From positions 1 to 64,000 of the forward strand of contig CALMSR010000054.1 of NCBI GenBank assembly GCA_937872465.1: a DNA stretch of 64,000 nt. The letters run 5' to 3'. A program made the translations under genes and the position numbers. Below, one piece after another: positions 56,758-64,000 of this stretch; position 1 is the stretch's first letter; each line of letters starts with the position of its first letter. The notes beneath the pieces are model-generated. The model was not told where the DNA came from. It saw only the letters and a program-made list of their open reading frames with translations, and made no database searches. The DNA is from an uncultured Paracoccaceae bacterium (GTDB lineage: Bacteria > Pseudomonadota > Alphaproteobacteria > Rhodobacterales > Rhodobacteraceae).

Positions 56758-57894
56758 ATGACACATAACCCGATCCGTCCCTGGCGGGACATCAGCCGGC
56801 GCCGGTCGCGGCGGATCAATGTCGGATCCGTGGCGGTCGGCGGCGATGCGCCGATCAGCGTGCAGACCATGACCAACACGCCGACCACCGACGTGGCGGC
56901 GACGGTTGCGCAGATCCAGGCCTGCGCCGATGCCGGCGCCGATATCGTGCGGGTGTCCTGCCCGGACGCGGACTCCACGCGATCCCTGCGCGAGATCGTG
57001 CGCGAGAGCCCGGTGCCGATCGTGGCGGACATCCATTTCCACTACCGCCGGGCGATCGAGGCGGCCGAGGCCGGCGCGGCCTGCCTGCGCATCAATCCGG
57101 GCAATATCGGCAAGCCCGAGCGCGTGCGCGAAGTGATCCAGGCGGCGCGCGACCACGGCTGCTCGATGCGCATCGGGGTGAATGCGGGCAGCCTCGAGAA
57201 GCATCTGCTGGAGAAATACGGCGAGCCCTGCCCGGATGCGATGGTGGAGAGCGGGCTCTTCCATATCCGGCTGCTCGAGGAGAACGATTTCCACGAGTTC
57301 AAGATCAGCGTGAAGGCGTCGGACGTCTTCCTCGCGGCGGCGGCCTATCAGCAGCTGGCCGAGGCGACGGACGCGCCGATCCATCTCGGGATCACCGAGG
57401 CCGGGGCGATGCTGGGCGGCACGGTGAAATCGGCGATCGGGCTCGGCAACCTGCTCTGGATGGGCATCGGCGACACGATCCGGATCAGCCTCTCGGCCGA
57501 TCCGGTCGAGGAGGTGCGCGTCGGCTTCGAGATCCTCAAGGCGCTGGGGCTCCGGCATCGCGGCGTGAACATCATCTCCTGCCCGTCCTGCGCCCGGCAG
57601 GGGTTCGACGTGATCCGGACGGTCGAGATCCTCGAGAAGCGGCTCGAGCACATCAAGACGCCCATGTCGCTCTCGATCATCGGCTGCGTGGTCAACGGGC
57701 CGGGCGAGGCGCTGATGACGGATGTGGGCTTCACCGGCGGCGGGGCCGGATCCGGCATGGTCTATCTCGCCGGGAAACAGGCGCACAAGCTCGACAACGC
57801 GCGCATGATCGACCACATCGTCGAGCTGGTCGAGCAGCGCGCGGCGGCCATCGAGAGCGCGGCGGCGGCGGCGCCCGGGCAGGCTGCGGAATAG
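56758..57894 (+). CDS. ispG: 4-hydroxy-3-methylbut-2-enyl diphosphate synthase
   Basis: A 378-residue [4Fe-4S] enzyme of the non-mevalonate isoprenoid (MEP) pathway. Motifs: [13 protein letters not shown] at the N-terminus, [30 protein letters not shown], and cluster cysteines in [19 protein letters not shown] and [13 protein letters not shown]. The length matches the bacterial two-domain form. Its electron donor is a ferredoxin or flavodoxin, not seen here. Confidence 0.97.
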   Translation: MTHNPIRPWRDISRRRSRRINVGSVAVGGDAPISVQTMTNTPTTDVAATVAQIQACADAGADIVRVSCPDADSTRSLREIVRESPVPIVADIHFHYRRAIEAAEAGAACLRINPGNIGKPERVREVIQAARDHGCSMRIGVNAGSLEKHLLEKYGEPCPDAMVESGLFHIRLLEENDFHEFKISVKASDVFLAAAAYQQLAEATDAPIHLGITEAGAMLGGTVKSAIGLGNLLWMGIGDTIRISLSADPVEEVRVGFEILKALGLRHRGVNIISCPSCARQGFDVIRTVEILEKRLEHIKTPMSLSIIGCVVNGPGEALMTDVGFTGGGAGSGMVYLAGKQAHKLDNARMIDHIVELVEQRAAAIESAAAAAPGQAAE

Positions 57895-57999
57895 GCGTGG
57901 GGCCGCGCGACCCCGAGGGCGCGCGAAGCCACATTGGACTTGCGGCGCCGGGAGCTTTCGCGCCATAGCGCCGGGCTGAAACCAGACGCGTGAGCCCAG

Positions 58000-59055
58000 A
58001 TGATCCCGATGGACAAGCTCGACCAGGTTCGGGCGCGCCATGACTATATCGAGGCGAGGCTCAACGAGGGGGCTTCGGTCGCGGATCTGCCGGCCCTGTC
58101 GCGCGAATATGCCGAGCTCAAGCCCGTGGTGGAGCGCATCGACGCCTTCCGGAAGCTGCTGGCGGAGCAGGAGGAGGCGCGGCGCCTGCTGGCGGATCCG
58201 GAGATGCGCGACCTCGCCGAGGAAGAGCTCGCGCGCATCCGCGAGGCGCTGCCCGAGGTCGAGCAGGCGCTCCGGCTCGCGCTCCTGCCCGGCGATGCGG
58301 CGGACGAGCGCTCGGCGATCCTCGAGATCCGGGCGGGCACGGGCGGCGAGGAGGCGGCGCTCTTCGCCGGCGATCTCGCCCGCATGTACCAGCGCTTCGC
58401 CGAGGCGCAGAACTGGCGCTGGGAGGTCGTGGAGGAGACGCCGACCGAGATCGGCGGGCTGCGCGAGCTCGTCGCCCATGTCAGCGGGCGCGGGGTCTTC
58501 TCGCGGCTGAAGTTCGAATCCGGCGTCCACCGGGTGCAGCGGGTTCCGGTCACCGAGAGCGGCGGGCGCATCCATACCTCGGCGGCGACGGTGGCGGTGC
58601 TTCCCGAGGCGGAGGAGGTCGACATCGACATCCCCGCCGCCGAGATCCGCATCGACACGATGCGCGCCTCGGGCGCCGGCGGCCAGCACGTCAATACCAC
58701 CGACAGCGCCGTGCGCATCACCCATCTGCCCACGGGGATCGTGGTGACCTCCTCGGAGAAGTCGCAGCACCAGAACCGGGCGAAGGCGCTTCAGGTGCTG
58801 CGCGCGCGGCTCTACGACATCGAGCGGCGGAGGCGCGACGCCGAGCGGGCCGCCGACCGCAGGGATCAGGTCGGCAGCGGCGACCGCTCCGAGCGGATCC
58901 GCACCTATAATTTCCCGCAGGGCCGGGTGACCGACCACCGCATCGGCCTGACGCTCTACAAGCTCGACCAGATCCTGCAGGGCGATCTCGGCGAGGTGAT
59001 CGACGCGCTGACCACCGCCGACCAGGCGAGCCGCCTCGCGGAACTCGACGCGTGA
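58000..59055 (+). CDS. prfA: Peptide chain release factor 1
   Basis: A 351-residue RF1 that reads UAA and UAG stops. The GGQ peptide-release motif is at residues 227-229 ([17 protein letters not shown]), and the codon-recognition tripeptide region is [16 protein letters not shown] second ATG (58009) is a possible start. The end overlaps prmC (GTGA), which encodes the enzyme that methylates the GGQ glutamine. Confidence 0.97.
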   Translation: MIPMDKLDQVRARHDYIEARLNEGASVADLPALSREYAELKPVVERIDAFRKLLAEQEEARRLLADPEMRDLAEEELARIREALPEVEQALRLALLPGDAADERSAILEIRAGTGGEEAALFAGDLARMYQRFAEAQNWRWEVVEETPTEIGGLRELVAHVSGRGVFSRLKFESGVHRVQRVPVTESGGRIHTSAATVAVLPEAEEVDIDIPAAEIRIDTMRASGAGGQHVNTTDSAVRITHLPTGIVVTSSEKSQHQNRAKALQVLRARLYDIERRRRDAERAADRRDQVGSGDRSERIRTYNFPQGRVTDHRIGLTLYKLDQILQGDLGEVIDALTTADQASRLAELDA

Positions 59056-59894
59056 CGCCCTCGGGCGTGCAGGCGGCGCTGAGCGAGACGGCGGCGCAGC
59101 TCAGGGCATCGGGCATCGCCGAGCCGGCGCGCGATGCGCGGCTCCTGCTCGCCGCGGCGCTCGGGATCGCGCCGGACCGGGTGACGCTGGCCCTGCGCGA
59201 GGACATGCCCGGGCCGGCGCAGGAGCGGCTGGCAGGGCTCCTCGCCGAGCGGCGGCGGTTTCGCCCCATGGCGCAGATCCTCGGCCATCGGCTGTTCTGG
59301 GGGCGCCGGTTCCGCGTCACCTCGGAGGTGCTCGACCCGCGCCCGGAAACCGAGACCCTGATCGAGGCGGCGCTGGCGGGCCGCCCGCCCGCGCGCGTCC
59401 TCGATCTCGGCACCGGAAGCGGGGCGATCCTGGTGACGCTGCTCGCCGAATGGCCCGGCGCCACCGGCACGGGCACCGATGTCAGCGAAAGGGCGCTGGA
59501 AGTCGCGGCCGCGAATGCCGCCGCGCATGGGGTGTCGGGCCGGGCGGAGTTCCGGCGCGCGGACTGGCTGGAGGGCCTCGCGGGGCGATACGATCTGGTG
59601 GTGAGCAATCCGCCCTACATCGCGCAGGCCGAGCTCGCCCGGCTCGCCCCGGAGGTGCGGGACTGGGAGCCGGCGCTGGCGCTCTCGCCCGGTCCCACCG
59701 GGCTCGAGAGCTACCGCAGCATCGCCGCGGGGCTCGGCGCCGCGCTTGCGCCCGGGGGGCGCGCGCTCTTCGAGATCGGTGCCGACCAGGGCGAGGGCGT
59801 GGCGGCGATCCTGCGCGCGGCGGGGTTCGGCACCATCGCGATTCGCCGCGATCTCGACGGGCGCGACCGCGTGATCGAGGTCCTGGCCAGATAA
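59052..59894 (+). CDS. prmC: Release factor glutamine methyltransferase
   Basis: A 280-residue SAM-dependent methyltransferase that modifies the GGQ glutamine of RF1 and RF2. SAM motif [20 protein letters not shown] and the catalytic NPPY motif [17 protein letters not shown] are present. The GTG overlaps the prfA stop. The order prfA-prmC is conserved. Confidence 0.95.
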   Translation: MTPSGVQAALSETAAQLRASGIAEPARDARLLLAAALGIAPDRVTLALREDMPGPAQERLAGLLAERRRFRPMAQILGHRLFWGRRFRVTSEVLDPRPETETLIEAALAGRPPARVLDLGTGSGAILVTLLAEWPGATGTGTDVSERALEVAAANAAAHGVSGRAEFRRADWLEGLAGRYDLVVSNPPYIAQAELARLAPEVRDWEPALALSPGPTGLESYRSIAAGLGAALAPGGRALFEIGADQGEGVAAILRAAGFGTIAIRRDLDGRDRVIEVLAR

Positions 59895-59919
59895 GTGCTT
59901 CATGCGCCGGGATTTGCGC

Positions 59920-59947
59920 TTGTCTTTTCCCGGGGCGAGGTTATAGA
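59920..59947 (+). promoter_or_regulatory. Candidate promoter of the DUF4167 gene
   Basis: TTGTCT (59920-59925) and TATAGA (59942-59947) spaced 16 nt, in an otherwise GC-rich 208-bp gap after prmC. About 155 nt of possible leader precede the start at 60103. Confidence 0.4.
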
Positions 59948-60102
59948 CTCCCCGTGATCCAGCCAGATGCGTTCGATTTTTCCAATTGCCTCGCATGGCG
60001 GGTCCGACAAGTGCACAGACGCTTCGGGATGACGGTCGGGCGCGGTGACGCCGCTTCCCTCGATCCCGGCAAAGCCAAGAGAAATGGCGGAAACCCCTCG
60101 GC

Positions 60103-60783
60103 ATGAGACCATCGAACAAGCAACGTTCCAGAAACAAGTCAGGCGGCGGCCACAGCAACCAGCGCCGCAGCATGGGCAACATCGTCAACCGCGTCTTCGA
60201 GAGCGCAGGGCCCGACGGCAAGGTGCGCGGCACGCCGCAGCAGATCATCGACAAGTACCAGGCGCTGGCGCGCGACGCGCAGGTCTCGGGCGACCGGGTG
60301 GCGGCGGAGAGCTTCCTGCAGCATTCCGAGCATTACAGCCGCATGCTCGGCGAGGCATTGCGCCAGCAGATGGAGCAGCGCTCCGCCCAGGAGCGCGAGG
60401 AAGGTTCGCGCGGCGAGGACCAGCGCAACGGCGAGGCCCGCGCCGAGGAGGGCGGCCGGAGGATCGACCAGCGTCTGGAGCCCTTCGAGGACCGGCCCCG
60501 GGCACAGCCCGCGGCCTCTTCCGGCTCGGCTTCGGGCATGGCGACCTTCGATGCCGACGACGAGCGCGAGGCGGACGGTGGGCTGATCGAGACGCCGGAG
60601 GGCCGCAGCGAGCCCCAGAAGGCGTCGGCGCCCCAGCCTGCCGCGCCGGAGCTCAACGGATCGGGGCATCCGGCCGCGGTCGCTGCGGAAGCCCCAGAGC
60701 CTCCGGCAGCTCCAGCGCGCCGGCCGCGGACGCGCCGCCGCGCCAAGGCCGAGGAGAGCGAGGGGCCGGCGCCTTCGGAGTGA
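60103..60783 (+). CDS. DUF4167 family protein
   Basis: A 226-residue protein. The conserved DUF4167 core is N-terminal (about 15-85: NIVNRVFESAGPDGKVRGTP and LARDAQVSGDRVAAESFLQH). The rest is disordered, acidic and Arg-rich, ending in a basic RRPRTRRRAK. The family is common in alphaproteobacteria; function unknown. A basic start suggests nucleic-acid or ribosome contact. Confidence 0.88.
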   Translation: MRPSNKQRSRNKSGGGHSNQRRSMGNIVNRVFESAGPDGKVRGTPQQIIDKYQALARDAQVSGDRVAAESFLQHSEHYSRMLGEALRQQMEQRSAQEREEGSRGEDQRNGEARAEEGGRRIDQRLEPFEDRPRAQPAASSGSASGMATFDADDEREADGGLIETPEGRSEPQKASAPQPAAPELNGSGHPAAVAAEAPEPPAAPARRPRTRRRAKAEESEGPAPSE

Positions 60784-60820
60784 GCCGGGGGGGCGGCCGT
60801 CGCCGGCAGGGGCGGTGTGC

Positions 60821-61666
60821 CTATCCTTCGTCGATGCGCCGGCTGAGCCGGCAGAAATCCTCGATGGAGAGCCGTTCGGCGCGTTCGGTCGGGGCAATCC
60901 CGGCCTCCGCGAGGCGCGTCTCGATGTCCGGGCCGAGCGATCGCAGGCTCGCGCGCAGCATCTTGCGGCGCTGGCCGAAGGCGAGGGCGACCACGCGCGA
61001 GAGCGTTGCGGGATCGGCCTCGAAGCGCGGCGCCTCGAGGCGGTCCATATGGACGACCGCGCTCGTCACCTTCGGCGGCGGCGTGAAGGCGCGGGGCGGG
61101 ATCTCGAAGGCGATCCGCGGGGAGGCGCGCCATTGCGCGAGCACCGACAGCCGGCCATAGGCCTTGGACCCCGGCGCGGCGACGATGCGCTCGGCGACCT
61201 CCTTCTGGAACATCAGCGTCAGGCTCGACCAGAACGGCGGCCAGTGCTCCGGGGTGAGCCAGCGCACGAGAAGCTCGGTGCCGACATTGTAGGGCAGGTT
61301 CGCCACCACGCGGATGGGCGGCTGCAGATGCGCCGCCGGGTCGATGCGCAGCGCGTCGCCTTCGAGCACCGTCAGCCGCCCGGGAAAGGCCGCGGCGATC
61401 TCCGCCAGCGCCGGCAGGCAGCGGGCGTCGCGCTCGATGGCGACGACCTGGCGCGCGCCTTCGCAGAGCAACGCGCGGGTCAGGCCGCCCGGGCCGGGGC
61501 CGATCTCCAGCACGTCGCAGCGCCGCAGGTCGCCGGCGCGGCGCGCGATCCGTCCGGTCAGGTTGAGGTCCATCAGGAAGTTCTGGCCCAGCGCCTTGCG
61601 CGCGCTGAGCCCATGGGCGGCGATGACCTCGCGGAGCGGCGGCAGGCCGTCCGGGGCCGGGCTCAC
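60821..61666 (-). CDS. rsmA: 16S rRNA dimethyladenosine transferase
   Basis: A 281-residue KsgA/RsmA that dimethylates two adjacent adenosines in the 3' end of 16S rRNA. Motifs: [36 protein letters not shown] and [20 protein letters not shown] start at 61666 overlaps the pdxA stop. The order surA-pdxA-rsmA downstream of lptD is well conserved. Confidence 0.96.
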   Translation of the reverse strand: MSPAPDGLPPLREVIAAHGLSARKALGQNFLMDLNLTGRIARRAGDLRRCDVLEIGPGPGGLTRALLCEGARQVVAIERDARCLPALAEIAAAFPGRLTVLEGDALRIDPAAHLQPPIRVVANLPYNVGTELLVRWLTPEHWPPFWSSLTLMFQKEVAERIVAAPGSKAYGRLSVLAQWRASPRIAFEIPPRAFTPPPKVTSAVVHMDRLEAPRFEADPATLSRVVALAFGQRRKMLRASLRSLGPDIETRLAEAGIAPTERAERLSIEDFCRLSRRIDEG

Positions 61667-62655
61667 CGCCGCCCCGCCCGTCGAAGCCCGAGGTCCCGGG
61701 CCATGCGCAGGGCCGCGATCAGGCTCGACGGGCTGGCGCGCCCCTGGCCGGCGATGTCGTAGGCGGTGCCGTGATCGGGGGAGGTGCGCACGAAATCGAG
61801 CCCGAGGGTGACGTTGACGCCGCCGTCGAAATCCAGCGTCTTGAGCGGGATGAGCGCCTGGTCGTGGTACATGCAGACCGCCACGTCGTAGCCGGCGCGC
61901 GCGGCGGCATGAAAGAGCGTATCCGCGGAATGCGGGCCGGTGATCCGGAGGCCGTCGCCGCGGAGCCGGTCGAGCACCGGGGCGATCACGCGCGCCTCCT
62001 CCTCCCCCATCGCGCCGCCCTCGCCGGCGTGCGGATTGAGGCCCGCGACCGCGATCCGCGGCGCCGGCAGGCCGAAATCCCGCCTGAGCGCCTCATGGGT
62101 GATCCGCAGCGTCGCCGCGAGCAGATCCGGGCCGAGCGCGTCGGGCACGTCGCGGAGCGGGATGTGGATGGTGACCGGGACCACGCGCAGGGCCGGTGCG
62201 GCGAGCATCATCACCGCCAGCGGCGCGCCGGCGAGCGCGGCGAGGAATTCGGTATGGCCCGGGAAGGCGAAGCCCGCGCCCTCCTTCAGGGCCTTCTTGT
62301 TGATCGGATTGGTGCAGAGCGCGAGCGCCGCGCCCCCGCGCGCGAGGGCGGCACCCCGCGCGATGATCTCGACCACCGCGGCGGCGTTCTCGGGCTCCGG
62401 GCGGCCCGGCGCCCCGCGGCGGGGCAGGGGATGGTGCAGGACGGGCAGCCCGTGGGGCAGGGCGGCGGCGGCCTCCGCGGGGGCCGCGATCCGTCGCAGG
62501 GGAAGGCCGAGACCGCCCGCGAGATCCGCCATCTGGCCGGCATCGCCGATGAGGAAGAAGGGGATCTCGCCCGCGAGCGTCGCCCATGCCTTGAGCGCGA
62601 TCTCGCCGCCGATGCCGGCGGGATCGCCGAGGGTGAGCGCGACGCTGCCGCTCAT
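61663..62655 (-). CDS. pdxA: 4-hydroxythreonine-4-phosphate dehydrogenase
   Basis: A 330-residue NAD-dependent, metal-dependent enzyme of vitamin B6 synthesis. Motifs: [57 protein letters not shown] and [16 protein letters not shown], supplying the metal histidines and aspartate. The start overlaps surA (ATGA) and the stop overlaps rsmA. Confidence 0.96.
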   Translation of the reverse strand: MSGSVALTLGDPAGIGGEIALKAWATLAGEIPFFLIGDAGQMADLAGGLGLPLRRIAAPAEAAAALPHGLPVLHHPLPRRGAPGRPEPENAAAVVEIIARGAALARGGAALALCTNPINKKALKEGAGFAFPGHTEFLAALAGAPLAVMMLAAPALRVVPVTIHIPLRDVPDALGPDLLAATLRITHEALRRDFGLPAPRIAVAGLNPHAGEGGAMGEEEARVIAPVLDRLRGDGLRITGPHSADTLFHAAARAGYDVAVCMYHDQALIPLKTLDFDGGVNVTLGLDFVRTSPDHGTAYDIAGQGRASPSSLIAALRMARDLGLRRAGRR

Positions 62656-63575
62656 CGCTCGATGATGAGCGCGTCGGAGACGAGTTCCTGGAGGTAGCCC
62701 TGGCCGAAGGCGGTGATCCGGTCGTTGAAGAGCTTGGCTCGGAGGGCCTCGCGGCGTTCCTCCTCGGTCTGCTCGCTCGGCGGCGGCGCTTCCTGGCGCA
62801 CCGAGACCAGCTTCAGGATCGCGACCCCGCCCGAGATCGGCATCGGCGGCGTGACCTGTCCCGGGCGCATCAGGAGGATCTGCGAGCGCATCGCCGCCGG
62901 CAGCTGGGCGGCGGGGATCGGCTCGATCAGCCCGTCCCGCTCGGCGGAGGAGCTGCGGCTGTAGCGGCGCGCCATTTCCGCGAAATTCGCGCCGCGGGCG
63001 AGGTCGGCATAGATGCGGTCGGCGAGCGCCAGGGTCTCGGGTTCGCCGCGCTCGGCGAAGGGGATGGCGATCTCGGCGAGCTGCACGACCTCGACCGGCG
63101 CGGTGGCCGAGAATTCCAGGGCCGCGTCGATATCCTCCTCGGTGGGGGATGCGCGGGCGCGGAACTGCGTGCCGACCACCTCGCGCCAGGAGATGCCCGC
63201 CTCGACGAAATCGTCCATGGTCTGCTGGTCGATGCCGCGCGATTCCAGCACCCGGTCGACGTCCTCGACAGTCAGCCCGCGGCCGGTGGCGAATTCCTCC
63301 TTGCCGGCCTCGATGGCGCCTTCCGGCAGCTCGATCCCGAGGGATTCCGCCGCCTGGATCTTCAGCCTGTCCTCGGTCAGCTGCTTAATGGCGAGCGCGC
63401 GCACGTCCCCCGGCGCGCCCAGCGCCTCGAGGAACATCATCCGCTGCTCGATGTCGTAGAAGGTGATGACGCCGTTGTTGACGGTATAGGCCGCGGCATA
63501 GGGATTGGCGGCGAGGGCCGGCCCGCCGGCCGTGGCCGTGCACAGGAACGCCAGAAGAATGATCATCCCGCGCAT
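62652..63575 (-). CDS. surA: SurA-like periplasmic peptidyl-prolyl isomerase/chaperone
   Basis: A 307-residue exported protein with signal peptide (MIILLAFLCTATAGGPALAA), SurA N-terminal domain and one parvulin domain (ANFAEMARRYSRSSSAERDG to PISGGVAILKLVS). It assists folding of outer-membrane proteins, including LptD encoded just upstream. It is shorter than E. coli SurA, having one parvulin domain. Coupled to pdxA by ATGA. Confidence 0.88.
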   Translation of the reverse strand: MRGMIILLAFLCTATAGGPALAANPYAAAYTVNNGVITFYDIEQRMMFLEALGAPGDVRALAIKQLTEDRLKIQAAESLGIELPEGAIEAGKEEFATGRGLTVEDVDRVLESRGIDQQTMDDFVEAGISWREVVGTQFRARASPTEEDIDAALEFSATAPVEVVQLAEIAIPFAERGEPETLALADRIYADLARGANFAEMARRYSRSSSAERDGLIEPIPAAQLPAAMRSQILLMRPGQVTPPMPISGGVAILKLVSVRQEAPPPSEQTEEERREALRAKLFNDRITAFGQGYLQELVSDALIIER

Positions 63576-63599
63576 CGATCCGCTCCCGTCTCCGCTTGC

Positions 63600-64000
63600 C
63601 TACCCGAGACAGACCCGGGCCGGCCATGACCGGTCTTCCGAATCCCCCAGCCCGGCGAGGCTCACGTTGAATCCGATAGACGTCGAGGGCGGCACGTTAT
63701 CCGATGACGTGAAGCGGCGCGAGACGGAAAGGTCGAATTCCGCGCATTGCGTGCCATAGGTGATGCCGGCGCCGGCGCGCAGGTTGCTGTCGCTCGCGAT
63801 GTCGTAGCGCCAGAGGCCGCGCACCTCCCAGTTGGGATGGACCCGGTAGCGGGCATCGATGGAAAACTCGTTCGTTTCCGGCTGCGGCCCGAGGACCTCG
63901 TTGGAATCGTCCTCGGCGAAATAGACGTAGGAGGCGGCGAAATCGGCCCGGTCGCCGTCGTAGACCACGGCGAACTCGTTGCGGCGGAAGAGGAAATCGT
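63600..64000 (-). CDS. lptD: LPS-assembly protein LptD, C-terminal part (runs off window)
   Basis: Partial gene on the minus strand; only the last about 133 codons are present and the 5' part lies beyond the right edge. The sequence has alternating beta-strand pattern of an outer-membrane barrel (DFLFRRNEFAVVYDGD, then ASYVYFAEDDSNEV and NWEVRGLWRYDIASDSN), ending in a disulfide-type cysteine, as in LptD. LptD inserts lipopolysaccharide into the outer leaflet. The location before surA-pdxA-rsmA is classical. Confidence 0.88.
   Translation of the reverse strand, partial: DFLFRRNEFAVVYDGDRADFAASYVYFAEDDSNEVLGPQPETNEFSIDARYRVHPNWEVRGLWRYDIASDSNLRAGAGITYGTQCAEFDLSVSRRFTSSDNVPPSTSIGFNVSLAGLGDSEDRSWPARVCLG

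Overview
The window looks like the chromosome of a high-GC alphaproteobacterium of the Rhodobacterales (Rhodobacteraceae). The evidence is the GC-rich coding sequence, family-typical gene pairs (DUF6477/DUF6456, DUF4167), a FliF-FliH-FliN-FliP-FliG flagellar block beside MotA/FliL, a CcmABCDG cytochrome c cluster, and dense co-directional operons joined by ATGA/GTGA overlaps. No rRNA, tRNA or CRISPR array was found. All assignments come from reading the translated sequence; no database search was run.

Layout. (1) 1-7.3 kb: LysR regulator followed by fdsG-fdsB-fdsA-fdhD-fdsD, a soluble NAD+-dependent molybdenum formate dehydrogenase with its sulfurtransferase-like maturation factor. Its third codon positions look less GC-rich than the rest of the window. 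(2) 7.4-9.55 kb: an insertion-sequence graveyard with two IS630-type remnants and one IS4-type remnant, all frameshifted or truncated. (3) 9.9-17.4 kb: a sugar locus with a sodium/solute symporter, a PfkB-type kinase, a GH65 disaccharide phosphorylase, a SorC-type regulator and a beta-phosphoglucomutase-like phosphatase. It reads as a complete route for uptake, phosphorolysis and entry into glycolysis. (4) 17.5-30.1 kb: housekeeping and small conserved genes: ppa, an EamA exporter, DUF1697, an aldo/keto reductase, otsBA (trehalose synthesis), DUF6477/DUF6456, tpiA, TfoX, an IscA-type Fe-S carrier, DUF3307/SatD, SufT, tgt and an ABM-like protein. (5) 30.1-39.6 kb: flagellar genes in two divergent operons. 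The leftward one is fliL, DUF6468-like, motE-like, motA and a large unknown exported protein. The rightward one is fliF, fliH, fliN, fliP and fliG. (6) 39.7-48.6 kb: ftsY, a second EamA transporter, yciB, ccmG-ccmD-ccmC-ccmB-ccmA (leftward) and acnA. (7) 48.6-64 kb: DUF1223, an LpxL-like acyltransferase, infC, an Ala/Asp-rich repetitive protein, an aminotransferase, an XRE regulator, a VOC-SdhE fusion, a MarR regulator, a RodZ-like protein, ispG, prfA-prmC, DUF4167, and rsmA-pdxA-surA-lptD (lptD runs off the right edge).

The most notable observations are: a three-copy family of hairpin-rich intergenic repeats (about 42.5, 49.5 and 52.06 kb); an in-frame VOC-SdhE fusion; an apparent AUA start codon in infC; three GTGCAC palindromes spaced exactly 11 bp apart; palindromes shared between promoters of the sugar locus; and a small hairpin insertion splitting an IS630 transposase.
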